Origin: Lacihabitans sp. CS3-21 | Lineage (GTDB): Bacteria > Bacteroidota > Bacteroidia > Cytophagales > Spirosomataceae | Assembly (NCBI RefSeq): GCF_024343675.1 | Contig: NZ_RJUD01000112.1 | Span: forward strand, 1 to 64,000 | Reading direction: 5' to 3' | Length of the DNA: 64,000 nt | Program-made: the position numbers and the translations under genes | Notes under the pieces: generated by a model | What the model saw: the letters and a program-made list of their open reading frames with translations, nothing else | The model's database searches: none | Told to the model about the DNA's origin: nothing | Shown here: in pieces, positions 16,353 through 24,760 of the stretch | Numbering within the stretch: the first letter of the stretch is position 1 | How the letters are laid out: every line of letters starts with the position of its first letter

Positions 16353-18086
16353 TTACTTCTTTTTTACCTCAAATATTCCTTTATCTGCATAAATGGTCGC
16401 TTCTTTTAGCTTATTTTCCAGTTCTTTTATTTTTTCTATATCGCCCTTTTTTGAATATATCTTCAATAATTCAAAATAAACCATTGCCGATTTTGGGAAT
16501 CTTTTGAGCAAATCATTGTATTTTTCAATAGCCTTTTCAAATTTTCCCGATTTTTCATACATATAGGCAATACTATAAGCTACAGGTCGGGCATAAAGAG
16601 GTGGCTCACCATAACCCAAATCCATTTCATTTTTCTCAGCCTTTTCCAACAATTTCTCAGCCTCCGCAAAGTTGCTTTGATGACTGGCTATGCAGCCCTG
16701 CAACTCCAAACTGGCGATGTTTAAAGTATTTTGATACCCAAAAGAAAAACGGTCAAAACTTTGGTTTAAGTTACCGTTTTTTCCTGTTTGCTTTTCATTT
16801 CGCCATAAAAGTGCATCTAAATTGTTAGAAAATTGTATAGCATCAGTTACATTGTTTTTTTCAAGTGCGGCCATGCCTTTGGAAAATAATGTCAAGCAAT
16901 TTTTATATTCCATACTGGCAAAGCTATAAACGGAATCCTTATTCGTTACTTTTTCCAATTGGTCTACAGCCTCTGCCCAATTGCCAAAAGCCATTTCCAT
17001 TTTGGCGGGTGCTATTGTACCTTGGTTAAAAAAATAACCGTCATAGGTTTTCACTCTGGCTTTGTCTGTTTTCAAGTTTTTTAGCTTTTCAGCATAAAAA
17101 AGGGCCTCATTGTGTCTGCCATCATGCACACAATTGTTGATTAAGTAGTTGATATTGTGGTAATAATTCCAATTATCTACTTCCTCAATGCCCTCGTTTT
17201 TCATGTAAGCCGAATCCACTTTTACGGAAGCGACAAAGGCTTTGTAGGCCCGATTGTAATCGCCTATTCGGTTGTAAATATGCCCAGGCATGTGGACAAT
17301 ATGCCCCGACTTAGGTCCAAGTGATGTCAAAATGTCGGCACTTGCCAATGCCCGTTCTGGACAACAATGCTCCATGACATGAATCCAATAATGATGAAAA
17401 GCATGGTCATTTGGAGTAATGCGTTGCACATCTTTGAGCAAAAACTCGCTGTACATTTGACCTTCATTAGGGTTCATACTGGTATCAAAACCACTCATTT
17501 TGCCCAAGGCCAAAAACAATTTCGCATCAATGTCTTCGGGGAATTTGTGGATAATAACTTCATACTTTTTAAATATTTCTGGATAAGCTTTTTCTTTAAG
17601 CGAATCGCCCAAAAGTGCTATTTCAGCATACAGTTTCTCGTGTTGATTGGCGGATTTAACCAATTTTTTCAACTGCGTTACGGCATTTTTTTTATGACTT
17701 GTCAATACGCTGTCTTCGTCGGGGCCGGGCATTTGAAGCAAGCCCCAATAAGGCATAATTGCCGTCGAATCGTGCTTAATGGCTTCTTTGAAAGCCCGAT
17801 AGGCTTCGAAATCCCAAAAATCGTGTAGCAGGTTCAGTCCTTGATTGAAATAGGTTTGTGTTTTTTCAGATTTGGTCACAATCTTCATTTTCGATTGCCC
17901 AATGCCTGTCATCAATTTGGGTGCTGGTAAATTGTGGATATAAAAGTTTTGTTTTCGTGATGCTTGCATATGGGCAAGGTGGTTATGACTACTTGTTGTT
18001 TCAGTGTCGTCAACGTGATGGTCGTGTTGTGCAAAAACGAGGTTTGTCAAAAGACAAAAAGCTGATAATAAAATTATTTTTTTCAT
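16353..18086 (-). CDS. Secreted tetratricopeptide-repeat protein with His-rich N-terminus
   Basis: The 577-residue product has a signal peptide (residues 1-19, ending LVFAQ). A His-rich stretch follows (residues 20-40, HDHH and HNHLAH). TPR-type helical repeats then run to the end, with the last two clear around FAEAEKLLEKAEK and FEKAIEKYNDLLKRFPKSA. The middle has conserved HYWIHVMEHCCPERAL and HMPGHIYNRIGDY motifs, rich in His and Cys, typical of a family of periplasmic TPR proteins in Bacteroidota with no known role. The His/Cys content suggests metal contact (inference). Confidence 0.8.
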   Translation of the reverse strand: MKKIILLSAFCLLTNLVFAQHDHHVDDTETTSSHNHLAHMQASRKQNFYIHNLPAPKLMTGIGQSKMKIVTKSEKTQTYFNQGLNLLHDFWDFEAYRAFKEAIKHDSTAIMPYWGLLQMPGPDEDSVLTSHKKNAVTQLKKLVKSANQHEKLYAEIALLGDSLKEKAYPEIFKKYEVIIHKFPEDIDAKLFLALGKMSGFDTSMNPNEGQMYSEFLLKDVQRITPNDHAFHHYWIHVMEHCCPERALASADILTSLGPKSGHIVHMPGHIYNRIGDYNRAYKAFVASVKVDSAYMKNEGIEEVDNWNYYHNINYLINNCVHDGRHNEALFYAEKLKNLKTDKARVKTYDGYFFNQGTIAPAKMEMAFGNWAEAVDQLEKVTNKDSVYSFASMEYKNCLTLFSKGMAALEKNNVTDAIQFSNNLDALLWRNEKQTGKNGNLNQSFDRFSFGYQNTLNIASLELQGCIASHQSNFAEAEKLLEKAEKNEMDLGYGEPPLYARPVAYSIAYMYEKSGKFEKAIEKYNDLLKRFPKSAMVYFELLKIYSKKGDIEKIKELENKLKEATIYADKGIFEVKKK

Positions 18087-18558
18087 TTTACAAATACTGA
18101 TTTTTAATTTTAATGAGACTTGCGTTAGGGTTGTCGCTAACTCATAAATAAACGCAAAAATTGCAGTAGTTTTTGAATTGCTTTGTGTTATATCTTAAAA
18201 CTGTTGCATTTTGTCGTTCGTACTTATTTTTTTAATCTTATAAAAATAGTAAAAGAAATCAATTTAATCATCAATACTAAGCCCAGGATTATTTTAATGT
18301 TGTTTATAGTGGATATTGAATAGATAAACGTAATTTAAAGCTCAAAAACGCGAATATTGAACGCAATTTACCGGAATTTGAAACTGAAATCACCTTTCGA
18401 AATGCCAACACCATAGGAATTTTTGAATGAAGGGATAATTAGATATGGTCCCCAAGGTTTTACTTATCATTAAATTATTAATTTTACCCATATTTAATTT
18501 AGCTTTTTTTTAAGTATTATCCTTAATTTACATTTTCAGAGCATTTATCAACCTATCA
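18087..18558. other. 472-bp divergent intergenic region
   Basis: This separates the minus-strand TPR gene from the plus-strand LytS/LytTR pair and must contain both promoters. A short inverted repeat, gttag..ctaac, lies at about 18125-18142 with the flanking word cctaacgca on the minus strand. It resembles the left-arm core of the cassette spacers and may be the edge of that array. I see no other structure and no convincing -7 box. Confidence 0.4.
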
Positions 18559-19617
18559 ATGAAAATAAAGTATATAAAATTTACTTGGCTCCAAATAATC
18601 GCTTGGTTAGTAATTTTTTTCTTGCCTTACCTCAATATCATATTTGAGCCTGAACGACTGAATAATTTCAATTATGTGTTTTTCCTGATTCCATTTACGT
18701 TCACTGTCACTTTGTTTTTCCTTTTCTATTTTAATTTGTTTGTGCTGGCCCCAAGCTTTATTATCGACAAAAACATGGTATATTTTGTGGTTGTGGCATT
18801 GGGATTGGTATTGTTTTTATATATTAATCACTTTGTTTACATTAAACTAAGTGCATTCGCCACTGTTGAAGAAACCTCAAAAACAAAAGAAACTATTGAC
18901 AAACGCTGGGAGATTTTTCCCCGCTATATTTTCCCGAGTATTTTTTACATTCTTACCTTATTGGTAAGCAATATTCATTTTTTGTTAAACGAAAGAAGAA
19001 ACGAAAACGAAGAGAAACAAAAAATGCAGATAGAGAAAATTGCCACCGAACTGAGTATGCTTAAACTACAAATTAGCCCTCATTTCCTGTTTAATACCCT
19101 CAACAATATTCGTTGGATGGTCAGAAAACAAATGGGCCAAACTGAAGAGGTGGTCATGAAACTATCGGAGATTTTGCGATATATCATCTATGAAGTAGGA
19201 GAGACCAAAGTGGCCATCCAACAAGAAGTAGAACACCTCAAAAACTACATTGAGTTGCAGAGTTTGAGATTGCCAGTTCCAGGTGTTGTGGACTTTAAGG
19301 TATCTCCAAGTATCGGAAGTCAGAAAATAGAACCCCTGCTATTTATTCATTTTGTAGAAAATGCCTTTAAATACGGAATTGATAGTAAAACCCCGCCGGA
19401 GATTGAATTTGAATTGAGTAACTCTGGGAATCAATTGATATTTAATTCGAAAAACAAGATTCTGAATCCTACCAATAGCATTGAAAATACAGGAATCGGT
19501 CTGTCCAACATCAAAAGGCGACTTGAACTCCTCTATGCCAACAAACACAGTCTTGAAACAGGTGTGCATGAAGGCTATTATGTGGTAAAACTTATCTTGA
19601 CCCTAGATGAAAATTAA
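18559..19617 (+). CDS. LytS-family sensor histidine kinase
   Basis: The 352-residue protein has four predicted membrane helices in residues 10-140 and a short coiled coil near 145-165. The His_kinase (LytS/YpdA) domain starts at QISPHFLFNTLNNIRW, with phospho-acceptor H175. The C-terminal ATPase has the N-box LLFIHFVENAFKYGI and the G-box NTGIGLSNIKRRLELLY. No extracellular sensor domain is visible, so the signal is probably read in the membrane. It overlaps the response regulator gene by 11 bp. Confidence 0.93.
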   Translation: MKIKYIKFTWLQIIAWLVIFFLPYLNIIFEPERLNNFNYVFFLIPFTFTVTLFFLFYFNLFVLAPSFIIDKNMVYFVVVALGLVLFLYINHFVYIKLSAFATVEETSKTKETIDKRWEIFPRYIFPSIFYILTLLVSNIHFLLNERRNENEEKQKMQIEKIATELSMLKLQISPHFLFNTLNNIRWMVRKQMGQTEEVVMKLSEILRYIIYEVGETKVAIQQEVEHLKNYIELQSLRLPVPGVVDFKVSPSIGSQKIEPLLFIHFVENAFKYGIDSKTPPEIEFELSNSGNQLIFNSKNKILNPTNSIENTGIGLSNIKRRLELLYANKHSLETGVHEGYYVVKLILTLDEN

Positions 19618-20305
19618 ATGTATCCTGATTGACGACGAACCATTTGCCTTAGATATTCTGGAAGATGATTTGCTGGCTTTTGAACAGATCGAAGTTTTGG
19701 CGAAGTTTAATGGAGCCGAAGATGTGATAAAATACCTCCAAAACCACCAAGTTGATTTGATGTTTTCTGACATTCAGATGCCAGGTTTGTTAGGAACGCA
19801 ATTGGTTAGAACGCTTGAAAATCCCCCTTTGGTGATATTTACAACAGCCTATCACCAGTTTGCGGTGGAGGGATTTGAACTCAATGCAGTCGATTACCTA
19901 ATGAAACCGATCAGAAAAGAACGCTTAGCAGAGGCATTGAAAAAAGTAGCAAATCTACTCGGCCTCAGACAAAAGGCCGAAGCAGAGACGAGTAATAATT
20001 ACATTTTATTGAACGTCGAGTATAAAAAAGTAAAGCTTCTTTTCGACGAAATTTTATATATAGAAGGACTGAAAGATTATGTAAAAATTTATCTTGAAAA
20101 TAGGGTACATCCTTTATTAACAAGAAGCAATTTAAGAGGTATGGAAAATAAACTTCCCGAAGAGTTTTTCTTGAGAATACATAACTCTTTTATAGTTAAC
20201 AAAAGTAAAATTACAGGCTTTAACCACTCCAAATTGGATATAGGCAAAACTGAACTTCCCATTGGTAAAACTTATGTAGATATAATCAGGCAGGAATTGG
20301 GTTAG
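19607..20305 (+). CDS. LytTR response regulator
   Basis: This 232-residue regulator has a receiver domain (DD at residues 9-10, phospho-acceptor D55 in FSDIQMPG, T/A switch in FTTAY, K in YLMKPI). It is followed by a LytTR DNA-binding domain (residues about 130-232, with LYIEGLKDYVKIYL, RSNLRGMENKLP and FFLRIHNSFIVNKSKI). LytTR proteins bind pairs of short direct repeats about 21 bp apart. Such a pair is present at 20535-20564, between this gene and the outer-membrane protein gene, making that gene the likely target. Confidence 0.94.
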   Translation: MKIKCILIDDEPFALDILEDDLLAFEQIEVLAKFNGAEDVIKYLQNHQVDLMFSDIQMPGLLGTQLVRTLENPPLVIFTTAYHQFAVEGFELNAVDYLMKPIRKERLAEALKKVANLLGLRQKAEAETSNNYILLNVEYKKVKLLFDEILYIEGLKDYVKIYLENRVHPLLTRSNLRGMENKLPEEFFLRIHNSFIVNKSKITGFNHSKLDIGKTELPIGKTYVDIIRQELG

Positions 20306-20534
20306 GTTTTTTTAGAGAACTTCATTTTAATTATAGTTTTTTGGAAATGCTTGCTGCAATTGCTTCTAAAAAAACAGAAGGGGTTTAAAAACGACACCCT
20401 TAGCAAAATGTTTAAGGTTATATCTTCTTCTAAGATTTCTGTAAATATACTTTGATTTAATCCACATCGGCCGCCTTCTTAATTTTTAATGCTGTTTTTG
20501 ATTCGAAAAACGCTTTCCAAATTTTCAACAATAT

Positions 20535-20564
20535 ACAGTTTGTGTGCATTGATATACACTTCCA
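20535..20564 (+). promoter_or_regulatory. Candidate LytTR operator (direct repeat, 12-bp spacer)
   Basis: The words acagtttgt (20535-20543) and acacttcca (20556-20564) are imperfect direct repeats separated by exactly 12 bp, so they repeat every 21 bp on the same face of the helix. The first half-site matches the ACAGTTnnn word bound by AgrA/ComE-type LytTR proteins. It lies 138 bp upstream of the outer-membrane protein start and 230 bp after the LytTR gene. Assignment rests on spacing and one good half-site. Confidence 0.45.
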
Positions 20565-20701
20565 TTTTTCGGTTTGGATAGCTGCAAACCCTACTATTAC
20601 CTTTGACCCAATTCAAAAACGCTTGTATAAATGATTGATAATCAAAAGCATTTTAATAATCGTTGAAGAATAAAACATCAAAAGAAATAATATTAAAAAA
20701 A

Positions 20702-23311
20702 ATGAAAAAGTTAGTTACGTTAATTGTATTGAGTTTTTGGGCATTGGTTGGTTATGCCCAATTTCCGAGTGCTGGAGGTAAAATGCCCAACATGAATTTG
20801 GGGCATATTTTCGGAAAGTTGATTGATTCGGAAGGGAAGCCTGTGGAATTTGCAACGGTGGTGGTAATGAAGTCAAGCCTCGACAGTGTCACCAAACAAA
20901 CCAAAGATATTATGGTTAAGGCTCAGACTACTGGAGCCAATGGAGAGTTTGATATCAAAGATTTGCCAGTGATGGGACCTCTAAAACTTAAAGTTAGCTC
21001 AGTAGGTTTTAAAGATCTCAACGTGCCAATAAGTTTTGCTCCGCCAAAAATGGAAGGAATGACTGCACCAAAGCCTGGTCAAATGCCTGACCCGGCCATG
21101 ATGGCAAAAATAATGGCAGCATTTGAGAAAGACTTGGGGAATGTAAAAGTTGAGAATGACAGTAAAGTATTGGACGCCGTGACCGTAACCGCTACCAAAG
21201 CTCTGCTTGAAATGGATATAGACAAGAAAACTTTCAACGTAGAGAAAAACATTGTAACCGCTGGAGGTACCGCAATTGACGTAATGAGAAACATTCCAAC
21301 ACTGCAAGTAGATATTGATGGCAATGTGAAGCTCCGCAATGCTGCTCCAACATTGTTTATTGATGGCAGACCTACGACTTTGTCTTTGGACCAAATACCT
21401 GCAGATGTTATCGAAAAAGTGGAGGTAATCACCAATCCTTCAGCTAAATATGATGCTTCTGGAAGTATGGCGGGCATTTTGAACATTGTCCTGAAAAAGA
21501 ACAAACAAAGTGGATACAATGGCATGGTGAATGCAGGTGTTGACCGTTTAGGAGGAAGTAATTTCATGGGGAATTTTAACCTCAGACAAAATAAGTTCAA
21601 TCTGTCTTTGATGGCCATGAATATGCGTATGAGAAACAATACCGAGGGAAATAGTGAGCGTTCGAGCGATATTGTGGGTATTTCTACCACTACAAATCAG
21701 GATATTGAAAGTAAAACCAAAGGTATGATGAGCTTCAGTAGATTGGCTTTTGATTATTATGCAACCAAAAAGACATCATTCTCTATCGCAGGTATTTTGG
21801 GGGGTGGTAAGTTTAGCCCTACCGAAGACATATTGATTACCAATACCGTGGGAGGCGTGAGTAGTTTGAGCAACAGAATCTCTGAAAATGAACGTCAGTT
21901 TAAGCCTAAAGGGTTGCAATTGGGATTCAAACATGATTTTGATAAAGCGGGAGAGGAATTGACAATGGATTTTAACTTCTTCGGTGGTACAAACAGCGGC
22001 AATGCTATTTATAATACCAATTATTTGACAGAAAACAATCAGATAACTGGAACACAAATCCAAAAGAATATAAGCAATGGCTCTAACCAATTCATAACTT
22101 TCCAGACGGACTATGTGAAGCCATTAAAAAACAATGGTAGTTTTGAAACTGGTGTGAGAGCACAAATAAACAGTTTGAGCAATATCAACGACAACACATT
22201 GAAGCCAGTAGGTTCAGATATTTATAACAATGTGACTTCTGCCTCTACCAATTATGAAAGCAAAAACAGCGTGTATGCAGCTTACATTTCTGTAAGCGGA
22301 AAGGTGGGTAGTTTGTTTTCTTATAAAACAGGATTGAGGGCTGAAAGCTCTGCTTATGACGGAAAATTATTGAATACGGGAGATAAATTTTCAAACAGTT
22401 ATCCTTTGAGTTTATTTCCTTCTATATTCTTGAGCAAAGATTTAACAAAAACAGATCAATTGCAATTGAGTGTAACACGCAGAGTAAATCGACCTAACTT
22501 TTTCCAAATTATCCCATTTGTAGACTACAGCGATAGTTTGAATATCACGAGAGGAAATGCCGACTTGGTGCCAGAGTTTACTACATCGGGAGAAATATCT
22601 TATAGCAAATCAAAAGGTACCGCTACTTTCTTGACATCGGTTTACTACAAACATACCAATAATTTGATTACGAGGTATTTGAATCAAGAAACCAATCCAA
22701 TTACTGGTAAAATAGACTTGATAAATACTTACATAAACGCCAATTCTAGCGATAATTATGGTGTGGAGTTTACCTACACCAACAAGATTATGAAATGGTG
22801 GGATTTTACATCTAATGTCAATTTCTACAATTCAAGAATCAATACAGAGAACATTGTGAATAGCAACGCTCAAGATGCCCTTTGGACGGCTTTTGGAAAA
22901 ATAAACAACAGTTTCAATCTAAAAAACAAATGGGTGATACAGCTTTCGGGCGATTATCAAGGAAAAACCAACATGCCAGTTTCTCAAGCTCAAGGTTTTG
23001 GACCTCCGATGAGCCAAGCTCAAAGTTCTTCACAAGGTTATATAAAACCCTTCTATGGAGTTGATTTAGCCATAAAGAAAAGTTTCTTGAAAAACGATGT
23101 GGCATCTTTGACACTTTCTGCCAATGACATCTTCGGAACCAGAGGCAATACACAAGTGTCAGCTGGTGATGGCTTTAGCCAGTCTTATTACCGACTTACA
23201 AACCCTCAAATGGTAAAATTGAATTTCTCATTCAGGTTTGGTCAGATGGACGCCAATTTGTTTAAGAAAAATAACAATTCAACGTCAATGGAAGGGATGC
23301 AAATGCAATAA
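20702..23311 (+). CDS. TonB-dependent-receptor-like outer-membrane beta-barrel protein
   Basis: The 869-residue protein starts at MKKLVTLIVL, with a signal peptide ending VGYAQ; an upstream in-frame ATG adds 13 unlikely residues. Next come a carboxypeptidase-regulatory-like domain (residues about 35-110, GKLIDSEGKPVEFATVVV), a plug (about 185-270, with MRNIPTLQVDIDGNV and NPSAKYDASG) and a large barrel of the outer-membrane beta-barrel 3 type. The plug and barrel suggest substrate uptake or secretion of small ligands. It is not SusC-like and no SusD gene is nearby. It is probably regulated by the adjacent LytS/LytTR pair. Confidence 0.88.
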   Translation: MKKLVTLIVLSFWALVGYAQFPSAGGKMPNMNLGHIFGKLIDSEGKPVEFATVVVMKSSLDSVTKQTKDIMVKAQTTGANGEFDIKDLPVMGPLKLKVSSVGFKDLNVPISFAPPKMEGMTAPKPGQMPDPAMMAKIMAAFEKDLGNVKVENDSKVLDAVTVTATKALLEMDIDKKTFNVEKNIVTAGGTAIDVMRNIPTLQVDIDGNVKLRNAAPTLFIDGRPTTLSLDQIPADVIEKVEVITNPSAKYDASGSMAGILNIVLKKNKQSGYNGMVNAGVDRLGGSNFMGNFNLRQNKFNLSLMAMNMRMRNNTEGNSERSSDIVGISTTTNQDIESKTKGMMSFSRLAFDYYATKKTSFSIAGILGGGKFSPTEDILITNTVGGVSSLSNRISENERQFKPKGLQLGFKHDFDKAGEELTMDFNFFGGTNSGNAIYNTNYLTENNQITGTQIQKNISNGSNQFITFQTDYVKPLKNNGSFETGVRAQINSLSNINDNTLKPVGSDIYNNVTSASTNYESKNSVYAAYISVSGKVGSLFSYKTGLRAESSAYDGKLLNTGDKFSNSYPLSLFPSIFLSKDLTKTDQLQLSVTRRVNRPNFFQIIPFVDYSDSLNITRGNADLVPEFTTSGEISYSKSKGTATFLTSVYYKHTNNLITRYLNQETNPITGKIDLINTYINANSSDNYGVEFTYTNKIMKWWDFTSNVNFYNSRINTENIVNSNAQDALWTAFGKINNSFNLKNKWVIQLSGDYQGKTNMPVSQAQGFGPPMSQAQSSSQGYIKPFYGVDLAIKKSFLKNDVASLTLSANDIFGTRGNTQVSAGDGFSQSYYRLTNPQMVKLNFSFRFGQMDANLFKKNNNSTSMEGMQMQ

Positions 23312-23356
23312 TATCAAAGAAATCTGGGGGACTTTTGATGTATATAGCGTAAAACC

Positions 23357-23387
23357 AAATCAGTGCAGCATTTTGTTGTACTGATTT
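23357..23387 (+). terminator. Rho-independent terminator of the outer-membrane protein gene
   Basis: A 14-bp stem (aaatcagtgcagca pairing with tgttgtactgattt, two G-T wobbles) with a 3-nt loop is followed by a run of T. It lies 46 bp after the stop at 23311. Confidence 0.8.
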
Positions 23388-23566
23388 TTTTTGTTTGGAA
23401 TATTGATAAAAGTAAAACTAAAGAAACTAGCGGATTTACTATAGTGTCGTGATTTGTAAGTATGCTTAACGGTAAAACCAAAGCAGTTTTTTCTGGGCCT
23501 TCTTTTCTTTTTGATTCTAAAAGTTCGCTGATCCCCTAATAAAAGTGCATGAATTAATCATTAAAA

Positions 23567-23595
23567 AACCATCCACAATATCAAAGTGGATGGTT
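23567..23595 (-). terminator. Rho-independent terminator of the PepSY gene
   Basis: A 10-bp stem (aaccatccac pairing with gtggatggtt) lies about 40 bp beyond the minus-strand stop at 23635. On the minus strand it is followed by TTTTTAATG. Confidence 0.75.
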
Positions 23596-23634
23596 CAAGG
23601 AAATTATTAAAATTAAACTTAATGTTTTTTTTAT

Positions 23635-24147
23635 TTATACAAAAAGCATTATCAAAGTTAGGATAATCCCTCCAAGTGTAAAATAAATTCCTTTTTTGAA
23701 TACTTTGGTTCCTGGCAAAAACATCCAAAATGAGGAAATTACAAAAAATAAAAGGGATGCACCAAAAAACAAGTTTAAATAAAACAGCGGGTCATTGCTG
23801 GTAGCTTTGTGCATATGCTCCATTTTGTCCAGTATAAATGGCAACTCTTTTTTCTCTGCTTTCAAGGCTCCCGTTTGGACGTTGTACTGTCCGCCTTTAA
23901 AGAATATAATTCCATTTTCTTCTTTTTCCACATTTACCTTCATCTTTAAAATGGGGCCAAGTTGCTCGGCTTTAAGGTTCGGTTCAACCGTTTTTTCTAT
24001 TTTTACGACATTCTTAAGGAAATCGGTATTTCTAAAGACCATTATCATGCCGCTGATGGCATAAACAGCCATAATGCCTGCAAGAAAAAAGCCCAAATAC
24101 CGATGATAAGTCCGCATGGATTGATTGAGTTGGTTTGGTTTTGCCAT
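23635..24147 (-). CDS. PepSY-associated membrane protein
   Basis: The 170-residue protein has one N-terminal membrane helix (residues about 17-36), a periplasmic PepSY-like stretch (about 50-110, containing FFKGGQYNVQTGAL) and two C-terminal helices (about 122-168). The N-terminal MRTYHRYLGFFLAGIMAVYA is the typical PepSY-TM entry helix with a conserved His. Short proteins of this type are often linked to iron or siderophore reduction, but the only neighbour here is the outer-membrane receptor-like gene, convergent with it. It is divergent from the cytochrome operon. Confidence 0.8.
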   Translation of the reverse strand: MAKPNQLNQSMRTYHRYLGFFLAGIMAVYAISGMIMVFRNTDFLKNVVKIEKTVEPNLKAEQLGPILKMKVNVEKEENGIIFFKGGQYNVQTGALKAEKKELPFILDKMEHMHKATSNDPLFYLNLFFGASLLFFVISSFWMFLPGTKVFKKGIYFTLGGIILTLIMLFV

Positions 24148-24760
24148 GTTTTTATTTTTATGGTGATTGTTATAAATTTTGAACGGCTAAAATAGTGGAT
24201 TCTATCTTTAATTTTGTAAAGAGAAATAAAAAATTCAATTACACAAACATAATTTTATTTCTATCAGCTCTATCAAATCCCAAATTAGTCACTAAATTAA
24301 TTCCTGGGCATTGATTCATATTTCACCACAGCTTTTATAATCTGTCTGTTAATTGCAACTCCTTTTCATCTGCAGTGAAATAAACATTACATGAATTTTG
24401 GCTGACTGCCATTTGCTGACAAATTATCTATTAAACAACCCAATGATGCATAATTTCATTGGTATTTTTTAAGCCTTTTATTCAGAATCTTTCTGAATTA
24501 TAATTTATTTTCTTCTCTGGAAGCATTTCATTCATACAAACGTAGATAAAATCGAAAAGAACTATTTACACCTATTGAGAAAATGATTTCGGTAAAATGA
24601 CCAGTGCATTGCACCTTTTATTATTGAACTTATAGCCAGGTATTTAGGGGTTTTTAAGTCCTTTTCAGTTGTATTTTAGAGGATTTTATTTTAACACAAA
24701 AAATAGAAATTTAAAAGCAGAAATTGCACGCCACTGATTGCTGTCCTAATCATTTTAGCT
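24148..24760. other. 613-bp divergent intergenic region before the cytochrome operon
   Basis: This region separates the PepSY gene (minus) from the seven-gene cytochrome operon (plus), so it must hold the operon promoter. I looked for TAnnTTTG boxes and for the Crp/Fnr-like repeat found in the sulfur module (GTAAC-n4-GTTAC). I found neither in the last 200 bp. No small ORF with coding character or stable hairpin was recognised. Confidence 0.55.

Noticed and set aside
20702-23311. SusC-like polysaccharide-utilisation receptor.
   Set aside because: No SusD gene, no glycan-degrading enzymes nearby, and the length and plug motifs fit the generic outer-membrane beta-barrel family better.
24600-24760. 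Crp/Fnr-like site controlling the cytochrome operon.
   Set aside because: I looked for the GTAAC-n4-GTTAC repeat seen in the sulfur module and for a TAnnTTTG box and found neither.
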